Shown here: in pieces, positions 35,611 to 46,209 of the stretch
Position numbering within the stretch: the first letter of the stretch is position 1
How the letters are laid out: each line of letters opens with the position of its first letter
Origin: Ligustrum vulgare
Lineage: Eukaryota; Streptophyta; Magnoliopsida; Lamiales; Oleaceae
Length of the DNA: 64,000 nucleotides
Assembly (NCBI GenBank): GCA_963555705.1
Contig: OY743172.1
Span: forward strand, 26,597,446 to 26,661,445
Reading direction: 5' to 3'
Made by a program: the position numbers and the translations under genes
The notes under the pieces: model-generated
Told to the model about the DNA's origin: nothing
Databases searched by the model: none
Seen by the model: the letters and a program-made list of their open reading frames with translations, nothing else

Positions 35611-36316
35611 AGTGGTTCGGTCGATCGTGTTGGTCACCGAAAGTCCGCGAATTCAATTTTTGGGGGTTTTCTTGCAATTTCTCAAACTTTTTTCTTTCCT
35701 TATTTTTTGTACTATAAATAAATTTGCTCTCAAACCCTGGGATTAACTTGAATGTTCATTGTGCTTGGTCTTGAAGACTCCTTTGGATGAGGTAAACCCT
35801 AGTTCCTTATCTTGTAATATCTTAGGAATTTCTTCAACAAATCTTGAGTACTATTATTCTTGTATTGTTGTTGATTTATACACCGCCTTAGAATTTGTTT
35901 AATCTTTATTCATTGGGTTAGGTAATTTAACATTTGAATTTTTGGTAGGATAAGCTTGGATTAAGGTATTTTATCACTTATTTTACCTTTTAGTTTTTTT
36001 TGGGTTTGATACAAAAATTGTTATGGAAATTTTCGGTCCAAACACCAAAGGAGTTCACATCATTTGATATCAGAACTTGACTCTAAAATTGGTAAACTTA
36101 TCTTTACATTTCTTGTTGTTCTTCATATTCAAAAAAAAAAAAAAAAAAATTACAAAATATTAGCCATATTGAGCATTTATTGTTCTCAATACTTGGGTTA
36201 TTATCATTGATTGCTATCCTCGAGTTATTGAGCATTTATTGACATCTTGAATTGTTGGATTTCTTCAATTTATCCACATTAAATACATTCAAAGTTATTT
36301 GGGGTTGCCTACTAAT

Positions 36317-36900
36317 TATAAGTTGAAATTTAGATTTTAAAGGGAGGGAGGGAGGGGGGAGGGGGTCCTCAATATGGAATTTAGTGGTATTTTTTATATT
36401 CATGAATTGTCATGAATGTTATAGATTTTAATAAAATTTCATAGAATCTATCAGATTCTAATGAAATTCCATTCCACGGATTTTAATGGATTTCAGTAGA
36501 TTTTGATGGAATTTGGTAAATGTGTCATCGTTATAACTTATGAAATTTAAATGGATTTTAAAATCTCATCTACTTTTACCTTTTGTCAGGTAATTTATTT
36601 ATTATTTCTTGTTATGCAAGTTGAACATGAACTTGAGACAAAAGTAAAAAAAAAAATTAATATGATTTATTATTTGATCATCAAAAAATAAAAAAAAGAA
36701 ACAAAAATATTCGAACCATGTCGTTAAAAAATAAAATATACAACATTGTCTAGTTTTGATTGAAAAAAAATAAAAATAAAAAATCAAACATTTCATTTAA
36801 AATTATCATCTTCTCTATATTTATTTTTCTAAATCTTCTTGTTATTTTTTGTTTTTGTTTTTCAATTAAAAATCTAATTATCCAAAAACTAGCAAAATAA
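36317..36900. other. AT-rich DNA with a G-rich tract
   Basis: 36341-36366 is GGGAGGGAGGGAGGGGGGAG followed by GGGGG, a candidate G-quadruplex. 36367-36560 is rich in AT..GATTTTAAT motifs. Related sequence lies reversed at 39290-39485 (CTCAATATGGAATTT against AAATTTCAAATTGAGG), so both could be ends of one older element. No gene is seen. Confidence 0.4.
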
Positions 36901-37836
36901 AACTGCGTTCTCTTTATATTTTAGTTTTCTATTTTCATTTTCGAAAATATTTTCTACTTTCTATTTTCAATGCTGTTTTCAAAATTGTTGAACACACGTT
37001 TGGTTTATTATTTCTGAAAACTGTTTTCGAAAATAAAAAGTTGAAAAACACGTTCAGTTTGAATTTTTGTAGACAACTTTTTTCTATACTTGTAATTATA
37101 TTGCTTGCGAATAAATTTATAAAATGATATTTTGTGGATTGAGACAACCTTCTTGATCACAAAAAAATGATATTTTGTTTAGCTATTAAGAATTTCAATT
37201 TTCTAAATTTGAAGAGTCAGATCCATTCTTTATTTTAGAAGGGTAAAACAAAGAGTTTTATAAAATTATTATTATATAGACTTTTTAAAATAAAATAAAA
37301 AATATTTTGTATTTCAAGGGTTTTTATATAGGAAAATTGTTTTTATCTAACTAACTTGGAGAGTTTTGTCAAAATAAATCTTAGCCATAAATAATACTAG
37401 AAATGATAATTTGTAAAAAAAAAAAAAAAGTTATAAATAATACTAGAAATGATAATTTGTAAATAATACTATAAATAAATTTTAGCTAGAAATAATACTA
37501 TATATTATAATTTGTAAATAATAAAAGAAATAATTTTTTTTTTGAGTTAAAAGAAATAAATTTTAGTTATAAATAATATTAGAAATGATAATTTGTTAAA
37601 AGGAAAAAAAGTGGTGTTGGCAAAATTAAAAAAAAAATGAAAACTCGCGTTTTCCACGTTTTCGAATTTTAAAGAAAATGCGAAAAATGTCAAAACTGTG
37701 TTTTATGTTTTCTTTGTAAGATCTATTTTTTGTTTTTCATTTTCATTCTCGAAAACAGTGAAACAGAACACGCTTTCTGCATTTTCGAAAGCACAAAAAA
37801 GAAAATAGTTGGAAAATGGCAAACAGAACGCAACCA
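36901..37836. mobile_element. PIF/Harbinger-like MITE (copy 2)
   Basis: Ends AACTGCGTTCTCTTT and AGAACGCAACCA are inverted. TAA lies on both sides (36898-36900 and 37837-37839), although one extra base at the right makes the exact end uncertain. TTTTCGAAAA-type motifs are shared with the copies at 1441 and 59951. The centre (37390-37610) has several copies of AGAAATGATAATTTGTAAA. Confidence 0.72.
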
Positions 37837-37906
37837 TAATTTCTCACACTTTTCATTCTCTAATTCGGAAATATCTTTGTTTGATTATAGAAATATCTAT
37901 ATATAG

Positions 37907-38670
37907 TGTTGATAGGAAATCCAATCTGGGTGAGGATATGAATTAACTGACAATTCGGTCCAGGTGGTTGGAAGAATGTCGTCCGACCTGATTGTGAAGA
38001 CCAGCGAGGTCGGAGTAACAAAGGATTACTCCAATGTGGACCATCAAGGTCGGATTACTTAGGATCACGCCGACGTGGACCAGTAAGGTCGGATTACTTA
38101 GGATCTCTCCGACGTGGACCATCAAGGTCGGATTGACAGAGGATTACTCCGATGTGGACCATCAAGGTCGAATTACTTAGGATCACGCCGACGTGGACCA
38201 GCAAGGTCGGTTATTACCCACAGACAAAACAAGACCAACTACTTTCTTACACGGTAGTTACGGAAATTATCCCGACATATAAGTAGTTAGGACATAAAAG
38301 TCAACTACATTGTACTATGTAAGAACTCAAATAGTTCAGTTATGTATTTATGTCAGATAGTCAGACATTGTAATAAGACAGCTCACCCCATTCTCCCTAT
38401 AAATATAGGAGAAGGTAGCTCATAAAAGGGGGGACAACTTTGGCTATTCAAAGCCGATACTATATTTATACAAGAAATCATACGTGGTGTCCAGGTCGTT
38501 CACACGATTTAGGATCCACCTCTTACAAACCATTCTTTATTACCTACGTGGAGTCCGGGTCATCCATTACGACAGGAGGTCCACCTTTTCCACATATAAT
38601 TTTCGATTACATAACTAACAACCACTTATTTCTTGCTGACTTGGAATATTTCATATTTCAACGGTCAACA
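37907..38670 (+). mobile_element. Solo LTR, 764 bp
   Basis: It begins TGTTGATAGGAAATCC and ends CAACGGTCAACA. The termini are inverted (TGTTGA/TCAACA), and TATAG is duplicated on both sides (37902-37906 and 38671-38675). A TATA box (CTATAAATATAGG, about 38397-38409) and a GTAAG-containing downstream region suit U3-R-U5. No second LTR or internal domain is present, so recombination between LTRs probably removed the body. Its parent family is not elsewhere in the window. Confidence 0.8.
37993..38215 (+). repeat. 39-bp tandem repeat in the solo LTR, about five units
   Basis: GTGGACCA recurs at 38036, 38075, 38114, 38154 and 38193, a period of 39-40 bases. Units read GTGGACCATCAAGGTCGGAT then TACTTAGGATCACGCCGAC with variants. 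The position upstream of the TATA box suggests an enhancer-like U3 repeat. Confidence 0.93.
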
Positions 38671-38675
38671 TATAG

Positions 38676-39714
38676 CATTAATTTTTTAAATTTTCTGGGT
38701 TTGGGTGAAATTTGTGGCGGTGAAAAGTGTCCAAATACTCGACGCTTGTTAAAATGTGGGCAATTCAAACTTATTTTCTTGTTTAATCATATGAAAATGG
38801 AAGTCAAGTTGATCCAAGACATTCATTTATTTCCTCTTGTCATTTAACATGAATGATAATGAAACTTTTCAAGTTATTTCACATGCCACAACAAGACCTC
38901 AATTTCAACATGAAGTTAATTTGTAATAATATTAAAATATTTTTTTAATTTATTTCAATTTTTTGTTTTATTTTTAAAGTATAAATAATTAAATTTATAT
39001 TTATATTTTCATAGTCTTTAAATATTTTAATTTCATTTTTAAAATTTATTTTCATTTTTAAAGTGTAAAAATAAAAATTAATTTGGGTGGTGGTACGGGT
39101 ACTATTGAGGGAGAAGGGAACTCATGAGTAATTTGTGGTTGTTGTGTACGAATCTTTATAATTTTTTTTATTTTATAATTTCATACGGATATTTGTATAT
39201 GTATTGTGATGTATTTATAAATACTATATTTTATTTGTGGTTGTAATATATTTAGGGGTCATGGAATTGGAAATTCGAGGGATCATGGTCGGATTTGTTG
39301 AAGAATGTTTCCTTCATATTTATGGTTTCAAATCTATCAAAATCCTTTCGATTTCTTTCATATTAGAAATCCACTCAAATCCATAGATTTTTTAAGACGC
39401 CATAATTTTATGTAATTAATTGAAATTCATATTGAAGATCTTGAATTTTGACAGATTTTATAAAATTTCAAATTGAGGAAACATGAAATGTCATAGAAGT
39501 TCCAGAATCTACTAATTAATTAAGTTCCCACTTTCAACCAAAATTGAATTATCTATACTACGTATAAAATGCCGAACTAAAAACAGTTTTGGACAATCGT
39601 TACATCATTAATATTTTATAATCTCTAATTATCTTTGTCATTAATCCATACATCTACAAAATAGACATTTAAATATTCCCTAAATATCCTCCCACATAAC
39701 CACGCTGGAAGTCA
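38676..39714. other. AT-rich DNA with a possible Helitron 5' start
   Basis: TCTATACTACGTATAAAATG after an A at 39552 resembles Helitron starts, but no partner 3' end was found in the window. 39290-39485 is the inverted partner of sequence near 36370-36550. No coding region. Confidence 0.35.
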
Positions 39715-40368
39715 TAAAGTTTAGGGTAATTATATAGACACCACTATTTTTGTTATTCACACCACATTATATATACACATTTAATAAATTATCAATTTTA
39801 TATATACACCACATTGCATTTTACAAGAACATCCTTCCCAAATCAAATGAAAAGGTCGACCGTGTACACCACAAACACACAGCTCCAATCTCCATCTTCA
39901 TCTCTCTTCCCCAACGTACACATTTTCATATTCTTCCATCTTCATCTCTCGACCCCAACCCCTCTCCAATACAGCAATGATAGTTATGGTAATAATGGAG
40001 GTGATTGTGGTTGTGATGGTGATGGTGGGAGTGTGCCGAAGTGAAAGGAACTCAAAATTTTCGATAGATTCCAAGGTATCTAGGTCTACCTATTTAATTT
40101 GAATTTGACTCATTTCTCCAACTTTAATCCATTTCACATTCATATAGTACATACAATGTTTGGGATAAAGTCTTGTTTGGATTGATAAGGTAGGATTTTC
40201 TGAAATTTTAAGTTATCTTCGGTTGAAAATTCTTCTTTGTCTATTATTCATCCTTGAATATCAGTGTAATATAAATTGGAGCAAATATGTAACACCCAGT
40301 CCAGGAAATGTTATAAGATATAATAGGTACTACTCATACCAACAAGATGTACCTTCTTTTCCGAAAGT

Positions 40369-40441
40369 CCATCGTTAGAAACTCCACAGTTAAGCATGCC
40401 TGGCTTGGAGCAATTCTGGAATGGGTGACCTCCTGGGAAGT
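40369..40441 (+). promoter_or_regulatory. 5S-rRNA-like RNA polymerase III promoter segment, 5' LTR
   Basis: AACTCCACAGTTAAGCATGC, TGGCTTGGAGCAATTCTGG and ATGGGTGACCTCCTGGGAAG follow the 3' half of plant 5S rRNA, including the internal control region (boxes A, IE and C). In Cassandra elements this segment is thought to recruit polymerase III. Confidence 0.85.
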
Positions 40442-40794
40442 TTTCTCGGGGAGCATGCGAGTGAGGACAAAGCATGCTGAAAAGACCCGTGTTGGTATAG
40501 TGGGGATAGTACACCATCAGTTAACGGCCGTGATAGCCTATTAAGTGGGACCCGAGTTGTTATAAATGGTATCAGAGACGACCGCCAGCCGAAAATCGGG
40601 AACTAAGTGCTAAGTCATAGGCCGGGAGCCACCTCTAGAATCTCAACGTCTGGCAATAGATTCTCAGATGAGTTAAGCGCGACGAGGACGTCGCGAGTCT
40701 AACGAGGGGTGATTGTAACACCCAGTCTAGGAAATGTTATAAGATATGATAGGTATTACTCATACCAACAAGGTGCATCTTCTTTTTCGGAAGT

Positions 40795-40866
40795 CCATCG
40801 TTAGAAACTCCACAGTTAAACGTGCTTGGTTTGGAGCAATTCTGGGATGGGTGACCTCCTGGGAAG
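40795..40866 (+). promoter_or_regulatory. 5S-rRNA-like segment, 3' LTR
   Basis: This is the second copy. Its CAGTTAAACGTGCTTGG and GGGATGGGTGACCTCCTGGG are closer to 5S rRNA than the 5' copy at some positions. Confidence 0.85.
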
Positions 40867-41437
40867 TTTTCTTGAGGAACGTGCGAGTGAGGACAAAGCA
40901 TGCTGAAAAGACTCGTGTTGGTACAGTGGGGACAGCACACCGTCATTTAACGGCCGAGACAGCCAGTTAAGTGTGACCAGGGTCGTTACAAAATAGGTGC
41001 TGCTAATAAACTTTTTCTGAATGATCAAATTATAGGATGTACATGTTTAATTTTTTTCTCATGGATCTCTGAGCAAAACCCACTGCAATTGTTATATGAA
41101 TTTCCTGTAACCTCTTTTAATCCACTCAAAACCACTTATCATAATTGCTTGTTGCAATTATTTTTTAGGGGAATCAAAGTCTGTGTACGCGAGGGACTGG
41201 CCGCCGATGCAATTGTAATATCATAATAACATACACAATTTAGGATTTTTAATATTTGTGGTGTACAAAAGAATGACAAATAAGAAAAATTAATATACTA
41301 GGGTGGTTATTTAGTCAATTTAATTGTGGCTAATTTAGTAAATATAAAAATTGTGGTGTGATTAACAAAATGTGTGGTGTCCATATAATTACCCTAAAGT
41401 TTATTTCATTCTTTTAATATACGAGTAGATGAATAAG

Positions 41438-41592
41438 GACCATGCTATTTGAACACACAAGATGTCATCCTGTGTGCTGCCCCCCTCACATGAGGTGTGG
41501 GGTCGCTAATTAATACATGAGGCCCCACACATTCCATGTGAGGGAGGTGACACATAAGGTAGTAAACTTAGGTGTTCAAATAACATTATTCG
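41438..41592. mobile_element. Hairpin MITE, about 155 bp
   Basis: The left arm ATGCTATTTGAACAC.., CTCACATGAGGTGTGGGG pairs imperfectly with the right arm CCCCACACATTCCATGTGAG ..GTGTTCAAATAACAT over about 70 bases. The ends contain GAATAA on both strands. A target duplication is not clear. Confidence 0.6.
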
Positions 41593-41937
41593 TTGAAAAA
41601 TCATGAGAGAGAGAGAGGGAGAGGGAGAGGGATGAGCATATCTTCTATAGTTGAATTTGGTGTTCTAGTGGTGATGCTGTAAAAATTTCTAATATTGATG
41701 TTGCAACATTTGAAATTGCTTGATCACTGAAAAAATGGATTGATTCGCCTTTAACCTACAAAAAAAAAGGTGAGGAGGATTCTCCTCGTTGCCCCTCCGG
41801 TGTGAGAATTAGTTTTCCGAAGATAAAAGTAGATAGATATATAGTGCTGGAAATTGTATTGATAATGAATGAATGCTAACAAAAAAAAAAGAGCTGTATT
41901 TATAGGCTACAAGGCCTTTATCTTCTCCTAATGCAAA
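41593..41937 (-). other. LTR-like fragment in reverse orientation next to the Tat element
   Basis: Read on the minus strand, this has GCCTATAAATACAGC as a TATA box (about 41888-41903) and then CACACCGGAGGGGCAACGAG with GAGAATCCTCCTCACC, which looks like the U3-R part of another LTR. It joins the truncated Tat LTR abruptly at 41938. A GA-rich run lies at 41604-41631. Family unknown. Confidence 0.35.
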
Positions 41938-42060
41938 GGGAGCCACCTCGGCCCTCTTTGCAAACTGATTGTTTGTCACAGTGCGCAGGAGATCCACGTA
42001 TTCAAGAGGGAGGAGCTGAGACGTGTTGGTCCAAGGTCCAGCCAGATTTTGTGGTCAACA
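41938..42060 (+). repeat. Truncated 5' LTR of the Tat element
   Basis: GGGAGCCACCTCGGCCC through GTGGTCAACA match the 3' LTR end with only a few changes. Everything upstream differs, so the promoter part was lost or replaced. Confidence 0.85.
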
Positions 42061-42061
42061 C

Positions 42062-42080
42062 TTTGACGCCGTCTGTGGGA
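42062..42080 (+). other. Tat primer-binding site
   Basis: TTTGACGCCGTCTGTGGGA starts two bases after the LTR and resembles the TTGGCGCCGTCTGTGGG site of Tat/Retand elements, with one change in the core. Confidence 0.8.
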
Positions 42081-42183
42081 AACCATACTGCTAACCACGA
42101 AAAATTATGATAAAAAGCCACTCACATAAAGGAAATATTGAAAAAGGACGAATAATCCCTTGCAAAAGAGCGGAGAATCGCAT

Positions 42184-42370
42184 GAAACTTTGAAACATAA
42201 GTTTATTACCCTTGAAAAAGACGTGAAACTTTGAAGCATAAGTTTATTAACCTTGAAAAAGGCGTAAAACTTTGAAACATAAGTTTATTAACATTGAAAA
42301 AGGCGTGAAACTTTGAAACATAAGTTTATTGACCTTGAAAAAGGCTTGGAGCTTTGAGATAAAAGTTCAC
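42184..42370 (+). repeat. 41-bp tandem repeat in the Tat leader, about 4.5 units
   Basis: GAAACTTTGAAACATAAGTT recurs at 42184, 42225, 42266 and 42307 with a period of 41 bases, each followed by TATTAACCTTGAAAAAGGCG or a variant. Confidence 0.93.
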
Positions 42371-42413
42371 CTATCTTTGAAAGAAAAGATAAAACCAAGA
42401 AATTGCTCTGAAC

Positions 42414-44224
42414 ATGAATGAAAGCGACGGTGATATTAACCCTCGTAGGAGTAGAAATGACCAACACAGCGAGGAAGAGGCTCTTTAGAGGCCTCATGAG
42501 AATGCAAACGAGGGAATGGCCCAACCTAACCCTCCGCGCCGGCACCGAAACCGTCGCATGCTGCGAGACATGACTCGCATGGTAGCCCAAATGCTGGAAA
42601 TGCAGAAATAGCAGATTGAACAAACTGTTGTGATGAATGCCTACATGGATAGAGGGTATGTTATGAACGAGCCCATGATGCCCCCGCAATATTCACAGCC
42701 ACATTACTCACCATCCGATGGGGCTACTGCCTCCTACTATTATCAAGATCCGTAGGCATATGCCGAGGTGGAATCTGTGCCTCTCTACGAAGAAGGCCCG
42801 GAAAATGAAGCACCTGAAGAACAAGACCAACCCCCGGTTAGACACAGGGAGGCTTCGCCCTCAAAATCTGGAAGTGTCTTCAGCCGAATAGGAGGGTTAT
42901 TCAGAGGCAAGCGAGGGGGCCGGACTGACCAAGGTCAACGCCATGCAGCTGAGCCTAGAAATAGGCGGGAGCGACGCGCTGAAGAAGCTCTGTCGCGAAT
43001 CCAAATGCATAGAGACCGGCATGACATAGGGGCAGAAAAATTAGCCCCCACACATGAGCCTAGGAATAGGCAGGAAAGGAGAGCCGAAGCAGCTCGGACC
43101 AAATCTCGTAATGATCTTCCGACCTTCGAAAGGCCAAAATACGGGCGAGTTTTGCCACAACAAATACAGGAGTAGCTCCACCGCCCTACGACCAACACCA
43201 TGACCATATGTATTCCGGTCATGACAAGAACAGTGAATTGGCGTTATATGAGCTAGATGACGAAGAGGAAATAAGCCCCTTCACGGAGGGCATCCGTAGG
43301 TGTCTAGTGCCTCATGACTTTGAAATGCCAGAAATAACAAAGTATTCTGGCCGAGGTGACCCTGACGATCACCCGTTAAACTACCGCGCTAGCATGGAAA
43401 TAGCCGGAGCCACTCCGGCACTGAAATGCAAGGCCTTTGCTTTAACCCTGGAGGGAAGTGCTATACGATGGTACAAAAAACTCCCTCCTGGTAGCATCCA
43501 CAGTTGGAGAGATTTAAAGGCAGCATTCAAAAATGACTTTTTTTCCTCCAGGCCTGGACAGCTCTCACTCCGACGCCTTCAGGACTTAAGGTAAGGAAGG
43601 GAGGAATCTCTGAAGAGTTACCTAGCTCGGTTCATTGAAGAGATGCACATTAGTGAGAACATCACCGAGGCGGAGATGTTTTCCGCATTAAAAGGAGGGC
43701 TAGACATGACGATCATGTTTTGGAGGGATGTCCGAAGCAGAAAGCCGAGGGAATACAATGCCCTGGTAGATCTAATGAAGGAAGAGATCATCTCAGAAGA
43801 AATGGCTAGGACCAGAGACAATCATCCTCAAGGGAGATATAATCTTGGGTATCCTAATGAAGCGAACCTCAGGAAAGGAGGGAATAAGGATAGGTTCGAC
43901 AGTAATCGAAGTGGAGCGCCATGTCCATTTCCAGGAACCGGGTCCAACTATGCAGTAGAGATCACGGAAGCTATCCCTAACTTTCACTCCAACGCTCCCT
44001 CTAAGTATCCCCCCATGGCTCAAGGAAGAATGGAAAGTAGCCGAAGTGGAAAACAGCCCATGATTAGGGCTTACAGCGCCTACCACAGGTATTATGGCAA
44101 CGCAACGGAAGATTGTAGGGAAATCCACATGTTAGCGGACCAAAAGGCACACGGAAGAAGGGGGAGTGATTTCTCTCCGGACAAGGGGAAAACACAAAAA
44201 TCAGGTAGTCAAAAGTTCAACTGA
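42414..44224 (+). pseudogene. Tat gag
   Basis: It starts MNESDGDINPRRS at 42414. The frame runs to 43175 through in-frame TAG codons at 42486, 42609 and 42753, then shifts. The second frame carries the gag core: PFTEGIRRCLVPHDFEMPEI, KYSGRGDPDDHPLNYRASME, ALTLEGSAIRWYKKLPPGSI and SWRDLKAAFKNDFFSSRPGQ. These are the retrotransposon gag motifs of plant gypsy elements (PF03732 type). Near the end AYHRYYGNATEDCREIHML is a decayed zinc-finger region that has lost its first Cys. In the family it forms the particle. No further function is expected. Confidence 0.88.
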
Positions 44225-45235
44225 GCTGACAGGCGAGCTCCATGGAAGAACCCAACCAAAGAAAGGATTGACAGTCGTCAAAGAGACAAGAGCAAAGGTC
44301 AGGATGACTCCTCGGCACATGCTAAAGATACGAGAGAACCACCTATGCCTACAAATGATCCGCTGATTCGTGAAATCGACACAATATTGGGAGGCCCCCA
44401 TCCATGTGGAAGCACAAATAAGTCCCAGAAGAGATATATCAGAGAGGCCAAGCAGCCCGCCAACGTGAATTATCACATCCATTCACATCCTATTGGGATG
44501 CCTCAGACAGAATCTATCACCTTCACCCAAGACGAAGCTATTGGGGCACACTTTCCGCATAATGATGCATTGGTTATCAGGGTAGTGGTGGCTCGGAATG
44601 GGTTGTCACAAATGATGGTGGATGATGGTGCCTCGATAAACATAATTTACGGAGTAACTTTTGATAAGATGGGGATTAGCACCCCACTCATTCTAGTTCC
44701 AAATCCAATATATGGATTCACGGGGGACATCATAAGTCTCAGAGGATCCATAACCCTTATGACTGAGGTAGGGCAAGCACCAACTTTATCCAGAATCCCC
44801 ATGGAATTCTTGGTTGTAGACAAGATCTCATCTTATCATGGTTCAATTGGAAGACCAGGTCTCATTGACTTGGGGGCTACAATCCATACGAAATATATTT
44901 GCATGAAATTCCCCACGGAGTACGGTGTTGCAAATGTTAGGGGGAGCCAAACTGAATCGCAGGCCTATTACACAAACGCTATCCGAAAATTTCAAGACCG
45001 GAGCTTGAACATGATTAGCGATGTGGCAATGGCCGAGGCTGCTCCGGACCCTGAAAGACTGGGTGGAGGGCCCTCAGAAAATGAGGATGTTACAATGACG
45101 CCAGAAGAAGATCTAACAAATCTAGACCTAAGAATGGCTGGAGACAATTGCTCTACCCCAGCTGAAAGGCTAGAATGCTTCGGTGTAGATCCACTTGACC
45201 CAATCAAGAAGTTGCAGATTAGATTCGCTGGTTGA
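44225..45235 (+). pseudogene. Tat protease region
   Basis: It continues in the second gag frame. Marks are FTQDEAIGAHFPHNDALVIR and VVVARNGLSQMMVDDGASIN (the catalytic DTG/DSG position reads DDGAS), then PIYGFTGDIISLRGSITLMT and PMEFLVVDKISSYHGSIGRP. A TGA at 45233 ends the frame where the link to RT is expected. The family enzyme cuts the polyprotein during particle maturation. Confidence 0.85.
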
Positions 45236-45302
45236 ATACAAATATTAGCTGAAAAACTTTTTACTTGAGAACCTCGATGCATTTGCATGGAAACATGATG
45301 AC

Positions 45303-46130
45303 ATGGTTGGAATTGATCCTAAAGTGGCCTGTCACAGGCTCCAGCATGATCCCAGAAGTCCTGGGCACAGGCAAAAGAGAAGACCGATGAATACTGATAA
45401 ATACGAGGCCTTGAAAGAAGAGGTAACGAAGCTATTGAAAAACGGCTTCATCAGAGAATCTCGTTATCCAAAGTGGGTATCAAACCCTGTTTTGGTACCA
45501 AAACAGAATGGGAAACTGAGAGTAAGTATTGATTTTTCGAATTTAAACCAGGCATGCTCCAAAGACAGTTTTCCACTGCCTCGGATTGATCAGTTAGTTG
45601 ACTCCACAGCGGGACATGAGATGCTGAGCTTTATGGATGCATACTCCGGATACAATTAAATCCCCATGCACGAATTAGATGAGGAGCACACCTCGTTTAT
45701 TACGGATAGGGGACTCTATTGTTACAAATCTATGCCATTTGGCTTAAAGAATGCTGGAGCCACCTATCAAAGGTTGGTAAATCGTATGTTTTCAGAACAA
45801 TTGGGAAACACCATGGAAGTATATGTTGATGACATGTTGGTCAAAAGTATGGTCGCCACATAACATATCCGCCATTTGTCAGAGGCCTTCGATGTTTTGA
45901 GGAAATATCGAATGAAGCTCAACCCAGCGAAATGCGCTTTTGGAGTAGCATCCGAAAAATTTCTGGGATTCATGGTAAACATAAGAGGGATTGAAGCCAA
46001 TCCCGATAAAATCAAAGCTTTGCTGAGCATGTGATCTCCTCGGAGCCCAAAAGAAGTACAAAGCTTGACGGGAAGGATTGCGGCTTTAAATCGATTCGTT
46101 TCTAAGTCCACTGACAAATGCTTGCCATTT
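45303..46130 (+). pseudogene. Tat reverse transcriptase
   Basis: Conserved blocks appear in order: YEALKEEVTKLLKNGFIRES, YPKWVSNPVLVPKQNGKLRV, SIDFSNLNQACSKDSFPLPR, FMDAYSGYN (first catalytic Asp), SMPFGLKNAGATYQRLVNRM and VYVDDMLVKS (catalytic YVDD). Stops lie at 45657 and 45861. The end of the domain (KCAFGVASEKFLGFMVN) then leads to a TGA near 46033. The layout is that of a normal Tat pol, but the stops prevent function. Confidence 0.92.
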
Positions 46131-46209
46131 TTTTAAGATTTTGAAGGGAGGGAAGCGATTCTAGTGGACGCCAGAATGTGAGCAAGCTTTTGTCAACCTG
46201 AAAGCATTC

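Larger units (their letters stand above)
30838..36316 (+). mobile_element. Internally deleted Ty3/gypsy element with duplicated end regions
   Basis: A segment of about 1 kb at 30838-31905 is repeated at 35327-36316. Each copy holds the last codons of pol (SMHVLVGPMTRS type), the LTR, a Met-tRNA primer-binding site (TGGTATCAGAG at 31657-31667; decayed TGATATCAGAA at 36065-36075) and some leader. The layout is therefore pol-end/LTR/leader-gag-pol/LTR/leader, a tandem or recombined arrangement rather than a simple insertion. I do not see a clean target duplication. The protein marks fit a plant gypsy lineage with YKLDLP and GPMTRS near the pol end. Confidence 0.75.
40288..40990 (+). mobile_element. 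Cassandra-like TRIM with 5S-rRNA-like LTRs
   Basis: Two 277-bp LTRs (40288-40564 and 40714-40990) begin TGTAACACCCAGTC and end GTTATA/GTTACA. AAATA is duplicated on both sides (40283-40287 and 40991-40995). The Met-tRNA primer-binding site TGGTATCAGAGAC starts at 40567 and a purine-rich CGAGGGGTGAT abuts the 3' LTR. The internal region is only about 150 bases with no ORF. Each LTR contains a 5S rRNA-like segment. These features define Cassandra TRIMs. The LTRs differ at roughly 30 positions, so the copy is old. Confidence 0.9.
39724..41394. mobile_element. Mutator-like element, 1.67 kb, with perfect 9-bp target duplication
   Basis: Termini are inverted: GGGTAATTATATAGACACCA on the left and, reverse-complemented, GGGTAATTATATGGACACCA on the right. 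The similarity extends about 45 bases to TCACACCAC. TAAAGTTTA flanks both sides (39715-39723 and 41395-41403), the 9-bp mark of Mutator-like elements. There is no transposase. Besides the nested TRIM it holds a CT-rich part and a GGTGATTGTGGTTGTGATGG stretch (39880-40045) that could be captured leader or exon DNA. Confidence 0.88.

Noticed and set aside
38440..38847. 135-residue ORF across the end of the solo LTR
   Set aside because: It crosses the LTR border and target duplication into unrelated DNA, so it is accidental.
40369..40441. 5S rRNA gene
   Set aside because: Only the 3' half is similar, many bases differ, and it lies inside LTRs of a TRIM with its own target duplication.
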